DNA from: Seiridium cupressi
Taxonomy: Eukaryota; Ascomycota; Sordariomycetes; Amphisphaeriales; Sporocadaceae
Length of the DNA: 64,000 bases
Direction of reading: 5' to 3'
Assembly (NCBI GenBank): GCA_036674765.1
Contig: JARVKI010000047.1
Span: 248,001-312,000 of the forward strand
The translations under genes were made by a program, and so were the position numbers. Positions 12,758-28,700 of this stretch are shown here, one piece after another (position 1 is the first letter of the stretch; each line of letters opens with the position of its first letter). The notes below the pieces were generated by a model that did no database searches, was not told the origin of the DNA, and saw only the letters and a program-made list of their open reading frames with translations.

Positions 12758-13893
12758 AAGGACAGCCTCATGCCATATATATATGGTAGTTGCCTCTGGG
12801 CTAGTTCATGGTGGGCTCGATGTTGTGTTGAGCCCGGAATATGTACACTATGTAGGGGATTGGCTGCCAAGAGTGACGCAGCTGATGGATGCAGCGACGC
12901 AAAGGCCCCGTGTAGCACTGCCTGCGAGTTGCCATTGGCAGTAGCCGGCGATCCTGCGCGGTGCAGGCGCTACGACAAGTCGGAACCTATCATATTGATC
13001 GTACTGAGTTTGAGGCCAATAAAAGAATAAATAAAAACATAAAAATACCTCGAGCCACTTCCAAAAAATGCAATTCCAGTTTACACGAAGCAAGTCGGCT
13101 GCTTGTTATGCCTGTGAAGCCGAAGTTTCGGGACACCAAGATTGTAACTTCCGGCCACTGCCGCCGTCTACCTATTGGGTATCTGAGTCGATCGAGTTCC
13201 CTCTGTTCGTTTGTCGCGCCCCAGTAGATTGAAGAGTCGTGTCATCGCATGTATCGACACAAGAGCAAAACAGTCGTACTTTGTGATGGATTAACTCCAT
13301 CAGATGAGCTTCCGAACTGTCGCTGCCTTTCCAGCACTTTCTACTCTGAGGACTCCCCGAAACTGTTTGTCTCTCCATTGCACAAGCCCCGCAATTCCCT
13401 GGCAGCATGTGCTACACTGATATATAAACCAACTGGGTAGCAATATTTAGTTACCAACCTACATTTATGTTGAGATGGAACGAATGTTATGAGGTAAATT
13501 GAGTGATTGATTGAGTATGAGAAGAGTGCCAGAGGCAGGAGGAGGTAGCTAGTCTATATGTAGTGGCTGAGAAGCCCGATAACCCAGGTGGCTGAAGCCC
13601 CTGTTCCGACAATTTAAGCATACAATGTAACTACGTTGTGTGTAGTATAGGAGCATGGTAAGAATGTGGGCTAGAGTGACGTTTCCAATTGGTGTCTATT
13701 ATCTATCTCTCTTCTTCATCTTCTTGTGCGGAATACAACATGAGCTACATTAGCAACAGTCGGGACAAGCCGGCTGAAGTCTTCTGGATGTCGCGCGTGG
13801 GTGTAGTCGAGTCACGCTTCTCTTTCCATGAGTCTATCCCTCGCCATGCCCCTTCTCATTTCCGAATCCTTGCTCATAATGCTTCCCCCATTG
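12758..13893. other. intergenic region
   Basis: The region holds the promoter of the C2H2-type gene and the 3' flank of the RING gene. It includes an A-rich patch (about 13015-13068), a possible 54-codon ORF at 13068-13232, and an isolated TATA-like stretch near 13421. I see no confident gene. Confidence 0.5.
13068..13232 (+). CDS. possible 54-aa Cys-containing small ORF
   Basis: An ATG-initiated frame begins MQFQFTRSK and has a CYAC pair followed by H and C nine residues on (GHQDC), then one more Cys near the end. The spacing could bind a metal. It has no recognised family, signal peptide or splice context, and 54 codons may be open by chance. It is recorded only because it is ATG-started and Cys/His patterned. 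Confidence 0.15.
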   Translation: MQFQFTRSKSAACYACEAEVSGHQDCNFRPLPPSTYWVSESIEFPLFVCRAPVD

Positions 13894-14760
13894 CTACATC
13901 TCTTGCATAACGGTGTCGGCCGTGTCTTCGGAATCCGATTCATCATTCAAAAGTAGTGGCCTTCCATATATCGCTATTTCTCGCTCCCAAGCTAGAGAAG
14001 CCCGCAGTCCAAGTGGCTCCTCGTTGATCATTGGATGGCCCAGAGAAAGCCCCCATACCGCCATTCTTCGCTCCCAAACTGACACGTCTATGACTCGAGG
14101 CTGCGGCTCAGGATGAGATCCGTGGCAATATCCGCACATGTTGTCCCATTCGTTCGCAGGTAGTATGAGGCCATCCCTGAAGAGCTGGGGACGCGGTTGG
14201 TGGCCGCAGGAGTAGATGAGTTGAGCGCGGCAGAAAGGGCAGGTCGGTTTTGTACGGCGCCGCTGCTCTGCAACCCATAAGCCGATGCAGTGCGCGTGAA
14301 AAAAGTGCTTGCATGGCAAATGCATGAACTTCCCAGCGGGGGATGTTTCGCAGCAGATATTGCAAAGTGACTCCGCTTCGTCCTCGAGGAGATGAGCATG
14401 TGATGAAGCAGATCTGCACTCTTCTGTCAATTTGTCTCGAAGTGCTTCTCTTGGATGACCTTGCTCTTCTTGCAGCCGCCCATGGGACTGATTTTCGTGA
14501 TCCTGATCTTGGTTTTGGTCTTGCTGATCCTGTCCGTCATGACTTGCAACAAAGTGCCTCGCATCAGTCCGGCGCGAATTTGTCGCCATGTTACTACTTT
14601 CCATTTCGTCGGATGCTTCGTTCCAATATTCTAGGCGGTGCCGACTCGACAGGCGGCACTGAATGACCAGGTGGCCAACCAAACAGGCGAGCAAGAGGAA
14701 ACCCAGCAGAAGAAAGCACAGCCCGTCGATGATTATTGTCGCGAACTCGAATAGGTCCAT
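13894..14760 (-). CDS. membrane-anchored RING-H2 finger protein (probable E3 ubiquitin ligase)
   Basis: A single exon encodes 288 aa. A hydrophobic segment (about residues 7-36 from this start) would anchor the protein in a membrane with its C-terminus outside the bilayer. A Gln/Asp/His-rich spacer (DQQDQNQDQDHE) follows. The RING domain lies near residues 133-177: CNIC, then PCKHFFHAHC, then CPFC, i.e. the C3H2C3 pattern of RING-H2. Family knowledge says such domains recruit E2 enzymes; the substrate and compartment are unknown. The open frame extends upstream to 14799 but begins with TTG, so the ATG at 14760 (MDLFEF) is taken. The tail after the RING shows no known domain. Confidence 0.85.
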   Translation of the reverse strand: MDLFEFATIIIDGLCFLLLGFLLLACLVGHLVIQCRLSSRHRLEYWNEASDEMESSNMATNSRRTDARHFVASHDGQDQQDQNQDQDHENQSHGRLQEEQGHPREALRDKLTEECRSASSHAHLLEDEAESLCNICCETSPAGKFMHLPCKHFFHAHCIGLWVAEQRRRTKPTCPFCRAQLIYSCGHQPRPQLFRDGLILPANEWDNMCGYCHGSHPEPQPRVIDVSVWERRMAVWGLSLGHPMINEEPLGLRASLAWEREIAIYGRPLLLNDESDSEDTADTVMQEM

Positions 14761-14799
14761 GAACTTATTTTGATGTTTTGATCTCTGTAAAAGGAGCAA

Positions 14800-16801
14800 A
14801 ATTATTCAACGTCTCATTGATTTGTAGGGGGGCTGGATTGCGATGGCTGTATGCATACCCTCAGTTCGAGTCATGATTCTCCATGTTTGATGGCTTCCAC
14901 ACATATAACAATCATGAAATAATTTGCAACGGAGAAAGGTACTGAGAAAGTTACGGAGAAAGGTACAGAGATCGAAGTTAGGTTGTTGGTTATGGCAATA
15001 CTAAAGTTGAGCTGCGAAGGTTAATATCCAACGGTTGACTAGAGGGAATTACTTATATTAGCTCATTATAGGAAATAATAAGCTAACAACCCACAATGTT
15101 CTCATCTTTAGATCGATTATCATTTTGCGCAAACCATAATCTTTTCTCTTAAGCCGTAGTCTAGCGAATCCGAAGTTTCAGAACCTTGATAACATTTATT
15201 CGGGTCATCAACTACAGTATATCATCCTGCTTGACCATCCCATAACGAATTCATACAATTGGAATCGCATGTACCACTTGGACTTCCTGGCCTAACATTT
15301 TCCTCATTTTTTAGCATGGGAATCAACCCTATAGTTATGAGGTTTTGTACAACGAGGGTCCCGAATTGATATCTCAGCACTGCTGTAACTTTATATAATG
15401 GCTATCAGCCAAGCCACAGCAAAGCTCTCATCCTACAACCGATTAATGGCCCTGAGGCCATAACAAATTTCTGTTATTTTCAGAATTACACAAGTATCCA
15501 GTAAATCATATTGTAGATGGCCCAGCTGGTATTAGCTATTAATGGCCGCGCTTGGTTGCTCAGTGTTGCTGCTCTAACTTTGATCCTTTAGACTTCTCTA
15601 CCAGCCAAGAGCCTCATGGCGCCGAACAATACTGTACCCAGTCATTCTATATATAAGGTTTTTTTTGGGTAATAGGAGTGCATATAGGAGTCTGGTAAAT
15701 CTAGTCAGGTAATGGTCAAGTCTGTGGATGAGGCAAATCTGGCGCCTGCCGCTGCCGGGCCTGTGATCGGTAATCAGAGAAAGGGGTACAGAAGCAACAA
15801 CGCACAAACTTATGCTATTGATATTGTAGCAATGGCAGGTACAGACCCTACTACAGGTTTGGGTATTCTAGTCGCTTTCTGCAGATCAAGAGAATAGTTC
15901 CGTTGTTACACGCTGCACGACTGGCCATGGTTTGCCCAGATGAAGGATGCACCTCAAATTACTTATGCACAGAGTTCGCAGGCTTCAAGTCTCAGGCTCT
16001 ACCTTAACAATGGAACGATCATAGCTGGGCATAACTACAAGATGTTGATGGAATCATCGTTCTATCGAAAAAATGACTTAGGCGGGGATTGTATAGATAA
16101 ATTCAATCACCGTGAGTGTAATTCAAGGATGCATCGAAATAATCAATAGCGTATACCACGTTTCATCATCTATTAGTCTGTATCATTCCCACTCCGTGTT
16201 TTCCTCCTGTGATCTAACATTGATCACAGTTTACTTTCCCGTATCCGCCAAGATCAACAAAAGGACATGATCCCACCAGTGCTGAAAGGTTGCTCCAATT
16301 TGCGTGAGCCTCTTGTCATGCGGACCAACTTGTGGCTCTTTTATACATAAAGTGTGTCATGCAATGCTAATGACATGAATTAGGAGGAAATAGTCCAACA
16401 ACAAAAGTTTGCCCTTTAACCAGTTCAGACGTAGTGGCCGATTTCCAGAAACGTGTATTGATACAAGTTCCTATGCCACCACATCATGCAATGTTGAAGT
16501 GCAACCTGAAGGGTGTAAACCCAATTCAGAAAAATCTCATGAAAGATGTGACGCAGTCAACATGAGAACCAATGGCAATCCAGAACAGTCAAGGAGTTCA
16601 TCTTGAGTTGAGAAATGGCGACCGCTGAATTACTGGAGTTCAAGGATGGCCCGAAATCTGTGTACCCTTTGACAAGTCCTTGTAGTACCATGAAGGCATA
16701 TCTGTGCTGCTGAGGTGTGAAGACAGACGTGATCCAGTAGGGTTGACATACGAAACTAGCAATGTGTGTATCGGATGATCGTGATGTGCAAAGCCGCCAA
16801 A
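14800..16801. other. AT-rich intergenic region
   Basis: About 2 kb with many poly-A/T runs and no convincing coding frame. It contains a short direct repeat (ACGGAGAAAGGTAC at about 14929-14970, two copies) and a perfect 8-bp inverted repeat at 16207-16229. It may include decayed sequence, but no transposon ends or enzyme remnants were recognised. Confidence 0.55.
16207..16229. repeat. short perfect inverted repeat
   Basis: The arms CTGTGATC and GATCACAG flank a 7-nt spacer, giving a dyad that could bind a dimeric regulator or fold as a hairpin. It lies about 570 bases beyond the 3' end of the kinase gene, in a gene-free stretch. Chance occurrence is quite possible. Confidence 0.3.
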
Positions 16802-19800
16802 CTATCTGGAGTTCAAGGTCTTTATCATCATCTTAGTCTTATGCTTGTCCACGACAAGTAAGTTTCGAACACTAAAGACAGCATGCATAGTTTCGACAAC
16901 CTTGTGGAAGCTGCTGGCAGCTCCGCGCTCTTGAGTGAAACGAACAATGCTGAGTTGGCTCCGCTTGCTATGCTCAATGACTGTCATGATTTCGGCAGCG
17001 AATGATACCTCCTTCATATCAAGATCTGGTAAAACATGGTTAGCAACATATCAGACGAGTTTGATCCACTGGGATATCACTGCTGTGCTGAGATCGGACG
17101 AAAGCTAGCTTTCGTCGAGGAAAACGCAGCTAACTATAAAACTAAACAACCTCCAAAGCGTAGGAAAATGTATGAGAACACTTACAGTTCTTTGGACCAA
17201 CGCGCCCAAATACGATGTTTCGGTCCTTGTCCACTTGAACGTCGCGAATCCCATACTGGCGCCATTCCTTGAGCAGAATGGCTATTTCCTGACGCGTTCG
17301 GTGCCGGGAAATGGTGAAGCAAAGGTGTTCCGTGGCAGGTTTCACGCGAAACAACCGAGCTAGCCAGTTCTGCTGCGGTTCAATGTTACGTTGGGCAACC
17401 TTCTCCTTCCATTCGCCGTTGTGGGGCGGCCGCGCAGGATGGCTGAACATTCGGACCGGCTCTGGGCTGGGCGAGTCGTCAAAATCAACATCTTTGCATT
17501 CTGTCAGCTTTCTCGTCTTGTCCATACATCACCGTGATATCTTACCTGCTACAGAAAGTTTCATGTCGTCATGTGGTCTAGCATTACGCCAGAAAGCAAA
17601 ATTGAAACTTCTTTTTTTGGCCGGCGGGACTGCCAAAGCTGTTGAGGCAGTACTGTTCGTTCGAGGAACACTATCACTGCGGCCAACACTAGAACTTCCC
17701 ACCGAGCCAAGTACGCCGTTCTTTTCCTTGGAAGTACGCTTGAACCATGAAGACTTTTTGCGTGTAGGGCCGGGCTGAATGTCAGATGACGGGACGGACG
17801 GTTCTTCTGGAATCGATTCGTTGATCTCGTCAAACACATCCTGCTGCCGAAGGTTCACTTCCTTTCGCGGCTGCGGATATGCTGTCAGGCTTGCCGACTT
17901 CTTCTTTCGGATATTGAGAGGTGCGGGAGCTCTCACTGGACTTTGTTGACCCGAGGGTGACGTGACCATGCGAATCGTATTCTCTTGGCGAGCGAGATAA
18001 TTGAGACCATCACGCTCGAGACCAAACTTGGGTGTAGACTGTGCTATGGGTGTCTCGCCCGTGGGGGCTGAGACAACACGCTGCTTGTTAGTATCTCTTC
18101 CTGAAGACTCGCGATGGCCTTCTGATATAGGCGGTAGAGGAATCGCGTCCTTTCCCCACTGCGTGCTGTACTGAGAATAAATAGGCGCGGAGACGGTCCT
18201 ACGATTCTCGTCTACATTCAGCTCGGTGGATGATGCCAGCTTGTCAAGATGACTTATCATTCTACCAAGATGCCCGGGCGATTCATCCACCATACTCCCA
18301 CGTTGCGTCGTTCTTTCCTTTGCCATCATGATTTCATGTAGCACGGAATCTGTAGGCCGTGGCGCCAGAGGCAATGGCCGCGTCTCCCACTTGTTTGTCT
18401 CACGTCTTGCCTCATGCACCGTAGGACCGGTCGGAGTTGGATATCGTGTTGGAGTGGCGACAGAAATAGAGGGAGACTTTGTGTCATGGGAGGAATCCAT
18501 CAAGCTAGAGTTCAGAACCGTAGTATCTCTTTCTATGCTGGAATCTGGCGACAACAAAGAGCTATTGAAAGCCTCATCACAGTCTTTAGCAATGCTGTGA
18601 CTAAACTGACGCAGCTCGTCATTCCAGTAGATTTGGCCGTCCTTGAAACCTGATACGATCATTGATTGTGTTTCAGCGCGAGAAGCGTTTCGCCCAGAAT
18701 ACATTCTGGGTTGCCTGAAGGAACTCTCGGTTACAATGCGCTCTCGGTCGTATGTTGAGTCGTCTCCGGCAATGCTTGCTGGGCCTCGTTTCACACCAGA
18801 GGAACTATGGCCAGATGGCTTTACACGGGAATGCTTGAAATCGATTCCTCTCCGTGAGCGTGAGGCTGAGCGCTTGTGGGGCGTACTGCCAGCGCTCTTG
18901 ATAGATGTTAGAGAGCGTCGCGAGCCTCTCATAGCAGCAGTTGCAGTGAGATGATGGCCACGACCACCTCGTCTCGAGTAAGTGGAGTTGCTCCGGGTTG
19001 AGGCGCTTCTCATACGCTGCAAAGTCGAAGCTCGAGTCGAGCTTCTTGCGATACTACCGTTGCGATGGACCGTGATCTTGGCATGACTTGCCACTGGGCC
19101 ATCCATGATGCGTGAAGATTTATAGGGGTCGTAGCTCTGGATTGTGCCAACATCGGTGGCTGTCTCCATAGCAGTATCTTCCGTAGCCACGTTGGAAATG
19201 ACGGTAAAGCGTGACGGAGTCCTCCCGTACCGGGCAGGAAACTCAAGAGTCGTGTACTTCTTGGTCCAATTTGCAGGACGTAGGTGGTGGTAATCGCTCG
19301 GGGAATACGTCAGATCACCAACATAGTTCTCAAGTCGCTTCTCTCGATAGTTGAACAGGAGCCAATAGAAGAGCTTCTGATCATTCGGCCTGTTTTAGTT
19401 AGTGTTAGATCATAGAAAGGGGGAATCATAGGAAATGCTTTACTCGTCATTGATGAGCTTTGAAGCCAACTGCTTCTCGGTGAACATGTGCCACATAGAT
19501 TGGAGTTGGCGCAGTGTCTGCATATCGATATCTTGAGGCGCCAAACGAGTACTCCTCCCATATTTGCGTATATCGTCCAGATTGTCGTCGTGGCGCTTCC
19601 CATTGAGATCATCTATGTGGTTGTATGAGACGATCAGGTCGTGCTGCCAGATCTGCGACAGCGTGATGCGCTCCGCAGGGTTTGGTTTGAGCATCTTCCG
19701 GATGAGGTTCCTACACCCCGGGCTAAGGTGCTTAGGCTCGGGGTAGATAGCTTTCCTGGCTTTGAGAAGAAGCTTACCCATATCTGGGTCATCAAAGGGG

Positions 19801-20855
19801 AGGCAAGCGCAAAGACAGGCATACAAGATGACACCCACACTCCAGACATCAACCATTGCGCCCGAGTAGCCATTTGATTGACGGTCGACAAGCTCAGGTG
19901 CAGCATAATGAGGACTCCCGCAGGCGGTTCTCAGCCTATGACTTGGACTCTGTTGAATAGCGGCCATTCCGAAGTCGGCAATTTTTACCTGCCCGGTACT
20001 TGTCAGGAGGATGTTCTCGGGTTTGAGATCTCGATGGCAAATATTGAACGAATGACAATAGTCTAGAGCGCTTATGATCTGTCTGAAATAGTAGATCGTT
20101 TCTGGCTCGGGGATTCGGCCTTTCCGATTGATATACTCGAAGAGATCACCTCGTTCAACAAACTCGAGGACTAGATAGCTGCGACGTATAAGTCAGCTTG
20201 GCTTGCTTGTGTCGGAGTAGGCAACTTACATTTCAGAGCGATTCTCCCAGATATCGTATAGCTTCATGATGTTGGGATGATCAATAAGCTTCAAAATCGC
20301 AACCTCTCTCTCAATTGACAATGGCATGCGTTTTTCGGAAACAAACTCGGGCTGTCTTTGGTCCCAGTCATCAATTGCCGCGAGACTCCCAGCTTGGGTT
20401 ATGTGCTGACCATGTTTGGGTAAAATCTTGACGGCCACTTGCTCTTGGGTAAGATGATGTCTCGCAAGCCTGACCCTGCCCGCAGAACCTTTCCCGAGTG
20501 TCCTTCCGAGCTGCCATGGTCCAATGTGAGTCTTCCGTTTCCCACTTGATGCGCCACTCGAGGTCGAAATCTGGGAAACGCGTTTGCCCGCATCGCGTTC
20601 ATCCTTGTCACGAGCCGAAGCTTGCGTACCTGCAGGTGCAGGCGCGTTCTTGATAGCAATGACACGCGACGGTGAACATGCGCCACCCTGTTGAGATGAA
20701 CTGGACGCTGCATTGCTCCTCCTGGGACGTCCATTGATGCTCTCAGAGCGACTGGGCTTCTTGCCATGACGCGTCAAGCCATTGATGATTTGGTCGGTGG
20801 CATCGACGAGAGGAGCCCGTGAGGACTTAGATTGTGACGAGCCTCGCGCAGCCAT
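16802..20855 (-). CDS. Gin4/Hsl1/Cdr2-family (Nim1-related) serine/threonine kinase with fungal KA1 tail
   Basis: Five exons (20855-20230, 20178-19444, 19389-17546, 17491-17186, 17025-16802) encode 1244 aa. The kinase domain spans about residues 113-380: glycine loop GKGSAGRV, K143 in VAVK, catalytic HRDLKPEN (258-265), DFG (277-279), activation loop ACGSPHYAAPE. A long Ser/Thr/Arg-rich disordered middle follows. The last two exons (about residues 1080-1244) form the fungal KA1 domain, including EIAILLKEWRQYGI and FTQERGAASSFHKVVE. Yeast relatives associate with septins at the bud neck and antagonise Swe1/Wee1, linking morphogenesis to mitosis; here that role is inferred. KA1 usually binds acidic membrane lipids and inhibits the kinase. 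The 160-nt last intron is unusually long but well bounded. It is transcribed away from SMC5. Confidence 0.92.
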
Positions 20856-22341
20856 GTCGTATCATGCCTGGACACGCCGCGGAATTCGTACAGTTCGTCA
20901 ACTGAATTCAGTGAAAGGACATCGAAAGGTCGAAGAAAGCAAACGGGCGTAGTAAGAGATCAGAGTGGAAGGTTTAGGACCGTGCAAGTGGGGGAGTGCG
21001 AAATGTGGTACAACGAATGTAAAAGATGGGCAGAAGGCAGCTTGCCACTCGTCGACTTCGCACTGAAGAGATGCGACGAAAATCAAGTAGGACTTGAGCG
21101 AGATGCTGAATCGATTCAATTAGCGGGGAATACCAGGCCAATATCGAATTGATGTGTGCGAAGGCTGGCGAGTGATTCAGGATCTGAAGTGGTGACGAAG
21201 AAGTGGTGATGTGGACTGGACAAAGCTTCAAATCTTCCAAGTCTAGCTGCATTCAAGTTGCTCGGCCGGCACAAATCGCGTGCCGAACAAGTACCCGAAG
21301 AAGTAGCGCACCGCAGACCCAATGGCTTGGTTCGCAACAACCTATTGGAATAATCAGCAGCAGTAGCTTGCTTTCATTACCCGTTAAACTCCCGGAAGAG
21401 ATATTGCACATGTGCAGCCAATGGTTTTCTGAGCACCATCTCCTCTAGGTTATCCGTATTACATCAGATTCTATTAGCATATATAATTGATCCAGATCCT
21501 ACTAGATAGGATTTCTTTGGATAATTGGGTGCTACCATTTATGATATGGCAATATATATGATATACCAGACACTCAACGTGCGTAGGATCCGATTCCTTA
21601 TAGCAACCAGATCAAGGAGATTTGCTACCGTTGGAACTCAAGGGCCAAGACGCTACTAGTTGTAGGACGAGTGCAAATACATACTCATTGGTGACCTATG
21701 GTTTTTCCAGCTTGCCCGGAGGAATGACTGGGCAAACTGACGAACCCATGTTGCCCATGGAGGCACATGCTATACGTTGTTGAAATTCCGAGAGAGACCC
21801 CTTCGTGCGTATTCTCAGCCGAATGAATTTGCCAACGGCCTGGAGCATAGTACGTTGTTCCATGAGTGACCAGGACTGCAGATATTGGCCAAGTTTTGCT
21901 TGACGAAAGTTCACTCAAGTCCTTCAAGTTATTTCTAGCTTTTAGAAACCCTCTGGCAGGACGTTGCAAAGTGGGGCCTGGCGAGCTAGACTAGCTCAGC
22001 CGCTTTCGTTGTTGAACCCTAGGGTCTACCTAGCTGCCTAGTAGTGCTAGTAGTAGCACAGCAGGGGTCTGTCCAACTGCCAAGTGACCACCCACACTAA
22101 CTAAACTTTTGGTCGCACTTGCGTCAATCTACGCGGTACGCGTCTTCAAACCCCACGCGCTGGAACAAGCCATCCACAGACCCTTACATCACTTGGCCCA
22201 GTGTCTCGGGCGGGCAATGAAATTGCTCACTTTGATGGCTCTGACAACCACGTGTTGAGAAAAGTGTTTTGTATCGCAGCCGACGTTCCTGATATCATCA
22301 CTCTTGAAGCTGGGGGACTTCTCCCCACCCAGCAAGCCGAA
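20856..22341. promoter_or_regulatory. shared head-to-head promoter region (kinase / SMC5)
   Basis: About 1.5 kb separates the divergent start codons. A strongly AT-rich core lies near 21450-21600. The segment just before SMC5 (22010-22340) is GC-richer and includes a frame open to 22201 without an ATG, probably 5' UTR. No individual factor sites were assigned. Confidence 0.5.
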
Positions 22342-25932
<3,591 letters not shown>

Positions 25933-28700
25933 AGAACAAATAGCGATGAGGTGATGGACAGTGAATTGGCAGATGGCGGGGGTTACACTACGCCGAGGAG
26001 TGGAGAGTCTGGAGTTTTGTGGTACACGCGACAGAGAGTCTAGCCGACAGGCATAGTTCATATTGGTGGTTCAGGAATGTCGTTGGCGGAGAGACGATAC
26101 ATCGTATCACCCTCAATATTGCCAAAAAATACCCACAGGAATGGCGACTCGTCACTGCATGAATAGAATTACACGACAGCCAGGAGTCGGGGGCGTTCTA
26201 TCAGCCCAGGTTCTGATATCGCGAGACGGTGTACGTAGTTCACTTCTTTGTATTCGCTGAAAAGCGTTCAGCCCTACACTAAGGTACATTCTCTTGCTCT
26301 ACGACAGCGAGATGGAGACCAGTTCTTGATCTAGCTTGTGCGTCATTTAATGCTCTGCTCTTATAGTAGGAGGTTGATCCAGAGTAAGGTGGGAAAATAT
26401 GGGCAGCATTCGGGGCATGGGAATGACGTTGCAAGTCATAAGCCCTGTTGGATGTTGTGCTTTCTCTGAGAGAATTTGAGTATGGAGAAAGGCCATTTTA
26501 ATGAAAAAGAGTCAAACCTAGATTAGTTCTAGTCCATGAGGAGGTCTGTGAAACAAGCATTCGCAGGATTGCCCCGGCCTCCGAGAGACAGCCGAAGCAG
26601 TTGGATATACGAACGGGTGTTAAAGCTTCAAGTATCTGGGAGCAGGCTGTCTGCTGCTTGCATTGAGCCTATTTGCTGAGGGGCTGACGAGCTGTTCGGC
26701 TCCCTGCCAGCGAAAGAATTGTCATGTTGCTTGTGCAATAAAGAACCGCTAATGTGGCCCTCTTTCCATTGCTGGCTGGGCATTTTAAATGTATCTTTAT
26801 TTTCCACTCAAAATGTTGGGGCTTGTGCATCGGCTCGTAGATCATTCATCTTAATCTTTACAATTATCAAACACCTAATTTGATTAACATTACAGCGAAG
26901 GTTCACAAAGTTAAGCTAAAGTCCTAGAAGACGCTAGGAAACGTGGTTTGCATAGAAGAGCATCTATATTAATCCGAGGGGGAACTCAGTCTCGAAAATA
27001 TGCAAAATCCATAGAAGCTCACCCAGTTCAGCGATTTTACATAGATAATCGAGTTCGCTGTCCGGAGTTGGGGTTCTCTTCACTAAAGGCCATTGGGAAA
27101 GTCGGTGTTACTGTTGGCTGAGAAGACCGAGAACGGAATGGATTACCTTCGTTACGTACAGTAGATCACAACGAATCTCCGGTGCTTGTGATCTACGTCG
27201 CGGACAAACTGTTGTGTTGTTAGAGATGAAGGTCTCGTTTTCGTTATTCACGAGACTACGGACGTGTGCTAGTTGACTCTAGTATAGCTTCTCTGCCGAC
27301 TTTAGTTCCTTGTGGCACGGCACGAAAAGTTGTCCGTTGGCACATGTGTCATAAGAAATCGTGATTGGACAATCATTAGGTAGAAGTGGCATCTTGGCGT
27401 ATCCTTAGCATCAAACCGTCCTCGAATCCAGCCGTGGTGGAGCAGCTGCCCCGTCTCGCAACCCATTTGAAGAACAGCATACACTGGCTGAACATGTCTC
27501 AGCCAAGTCCCCAAGCTCATGGTGCAGACGCTGAGCAGCCATTGGACGACGAGCACGCAGCCGCTCGAGCGACAGAGCCACTGGCGTCAACTGTAATTCT
27601 GGAGGATCCTGGAATCAGGTGTTTGACCCCTGGCCTGCCGTAGTGGCCTGCGAGATGGGCCCGAATTTTGGAAAATTAAGCCCTACGGGACCGGGGAAGC
27701 GTCAGTGGCGTGAACTCAATCCCCGCAAACCGGATGAGGCTCCGTGGCTTTTAGCTGCATGTATAGTAAAGAGTTCAGGGAAGAATTAGCATAGGCGATA
27801 TGGCACAAGGTTGGCTTGGTTGCCATGGGCTCCAGCAAGGTGCTTGTTTACCAATCAAAAGTTATAGGAACATGCGGCATCGCTCTCAGCTTGCTTCCGA
27901 ATGGTCTGAGCTGAATTGAGGAGAAATGTTGCACCTGGCGGTTAAGGCTTTTGAAACTTGGCGTACGAGTTACCTTGCTTAAGCGATGGTCTGGAAGGAA
28001 GATCGGCGAGGGTTCAGTGGATGAATAGATACAGCTTGAAATGGATGATCACCCATAATGTGGTCATAAAGGACCGGCAAGAGGTTTAAATCTCATCCTA
28101 GTTTCAAAGTTAGATTGCTGTTTAGATATAGTAACCCGGCTGGACTTCTCATGACTAAGAGCTGGTTAGCCTCATGTGGTTGATCTCTCAACAACCTGTG
28201 TTATCCCACATCTGCCTCGCAGTGGATTTAGGCGTGGTAGTTTCAATGAATTTGTCCAATCCTTTGAGGTATGGCGCTGTTGCTGACCCCATGATTCTTA
28301 GGCCATGCTTTATACGAGAACCTAGGCCAAAGCCTCAACTTCGTACACGTCAGATCAAACGCGTACCCCAGCACAAACTCTGCTGAACTGTCCAATGAGT
28401 GTTGGCCAAAGAGGTGCATGCGTGCTCTCCAATGAACTTCGCATGGCTGTTGCAAGCATTGCAGAATTGCCCGAAACCTATAGTGCAAGTTTACTATGGC
28501 CGATGGCATGCATGAAGTCGAGACGAAACTCTTTCTCCTCTTCTGTAGTTCAAGCCCACGTTCTGATCTCGATGCCAGCAGCCCTCTAGCGGATATAAAT
28601 AAGCTGGAAAGGCCCCAACATTCTACTGTCCCTTCTTACCTCTCATCACCCAGCCTCAGGAACCATCTTCAATACTGCTCAAACATTCGACTCCGCCACA
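25933..28700. other. intergenic region
   Basis: A 2.8-kb stretch between SMC5 and the calpain-like gene. The only open frames are short (60-90 codons) with no recognised content. The last 110 bases are the promoter and leader of the calpain-like gene. No repeat or RNA gene was recognised. Confidence 0.5.
28594..28601 (+). promoter_or_regulatory. TATA box of calpain-like gene
   Basis: TATAAATA lies 100 bases before the start codon, followed by a C/T-rich leader, the layout expected of a fungal TATA promoter with a leader of about 60-70 nt. Confidence 0.55.

Noticed and set aside
22201..22341. N-terminal extension of SMC5 from 22201
   Set aside because: The frame opens with GTG and has no ATG until 22342; the added residues look like translated leader.
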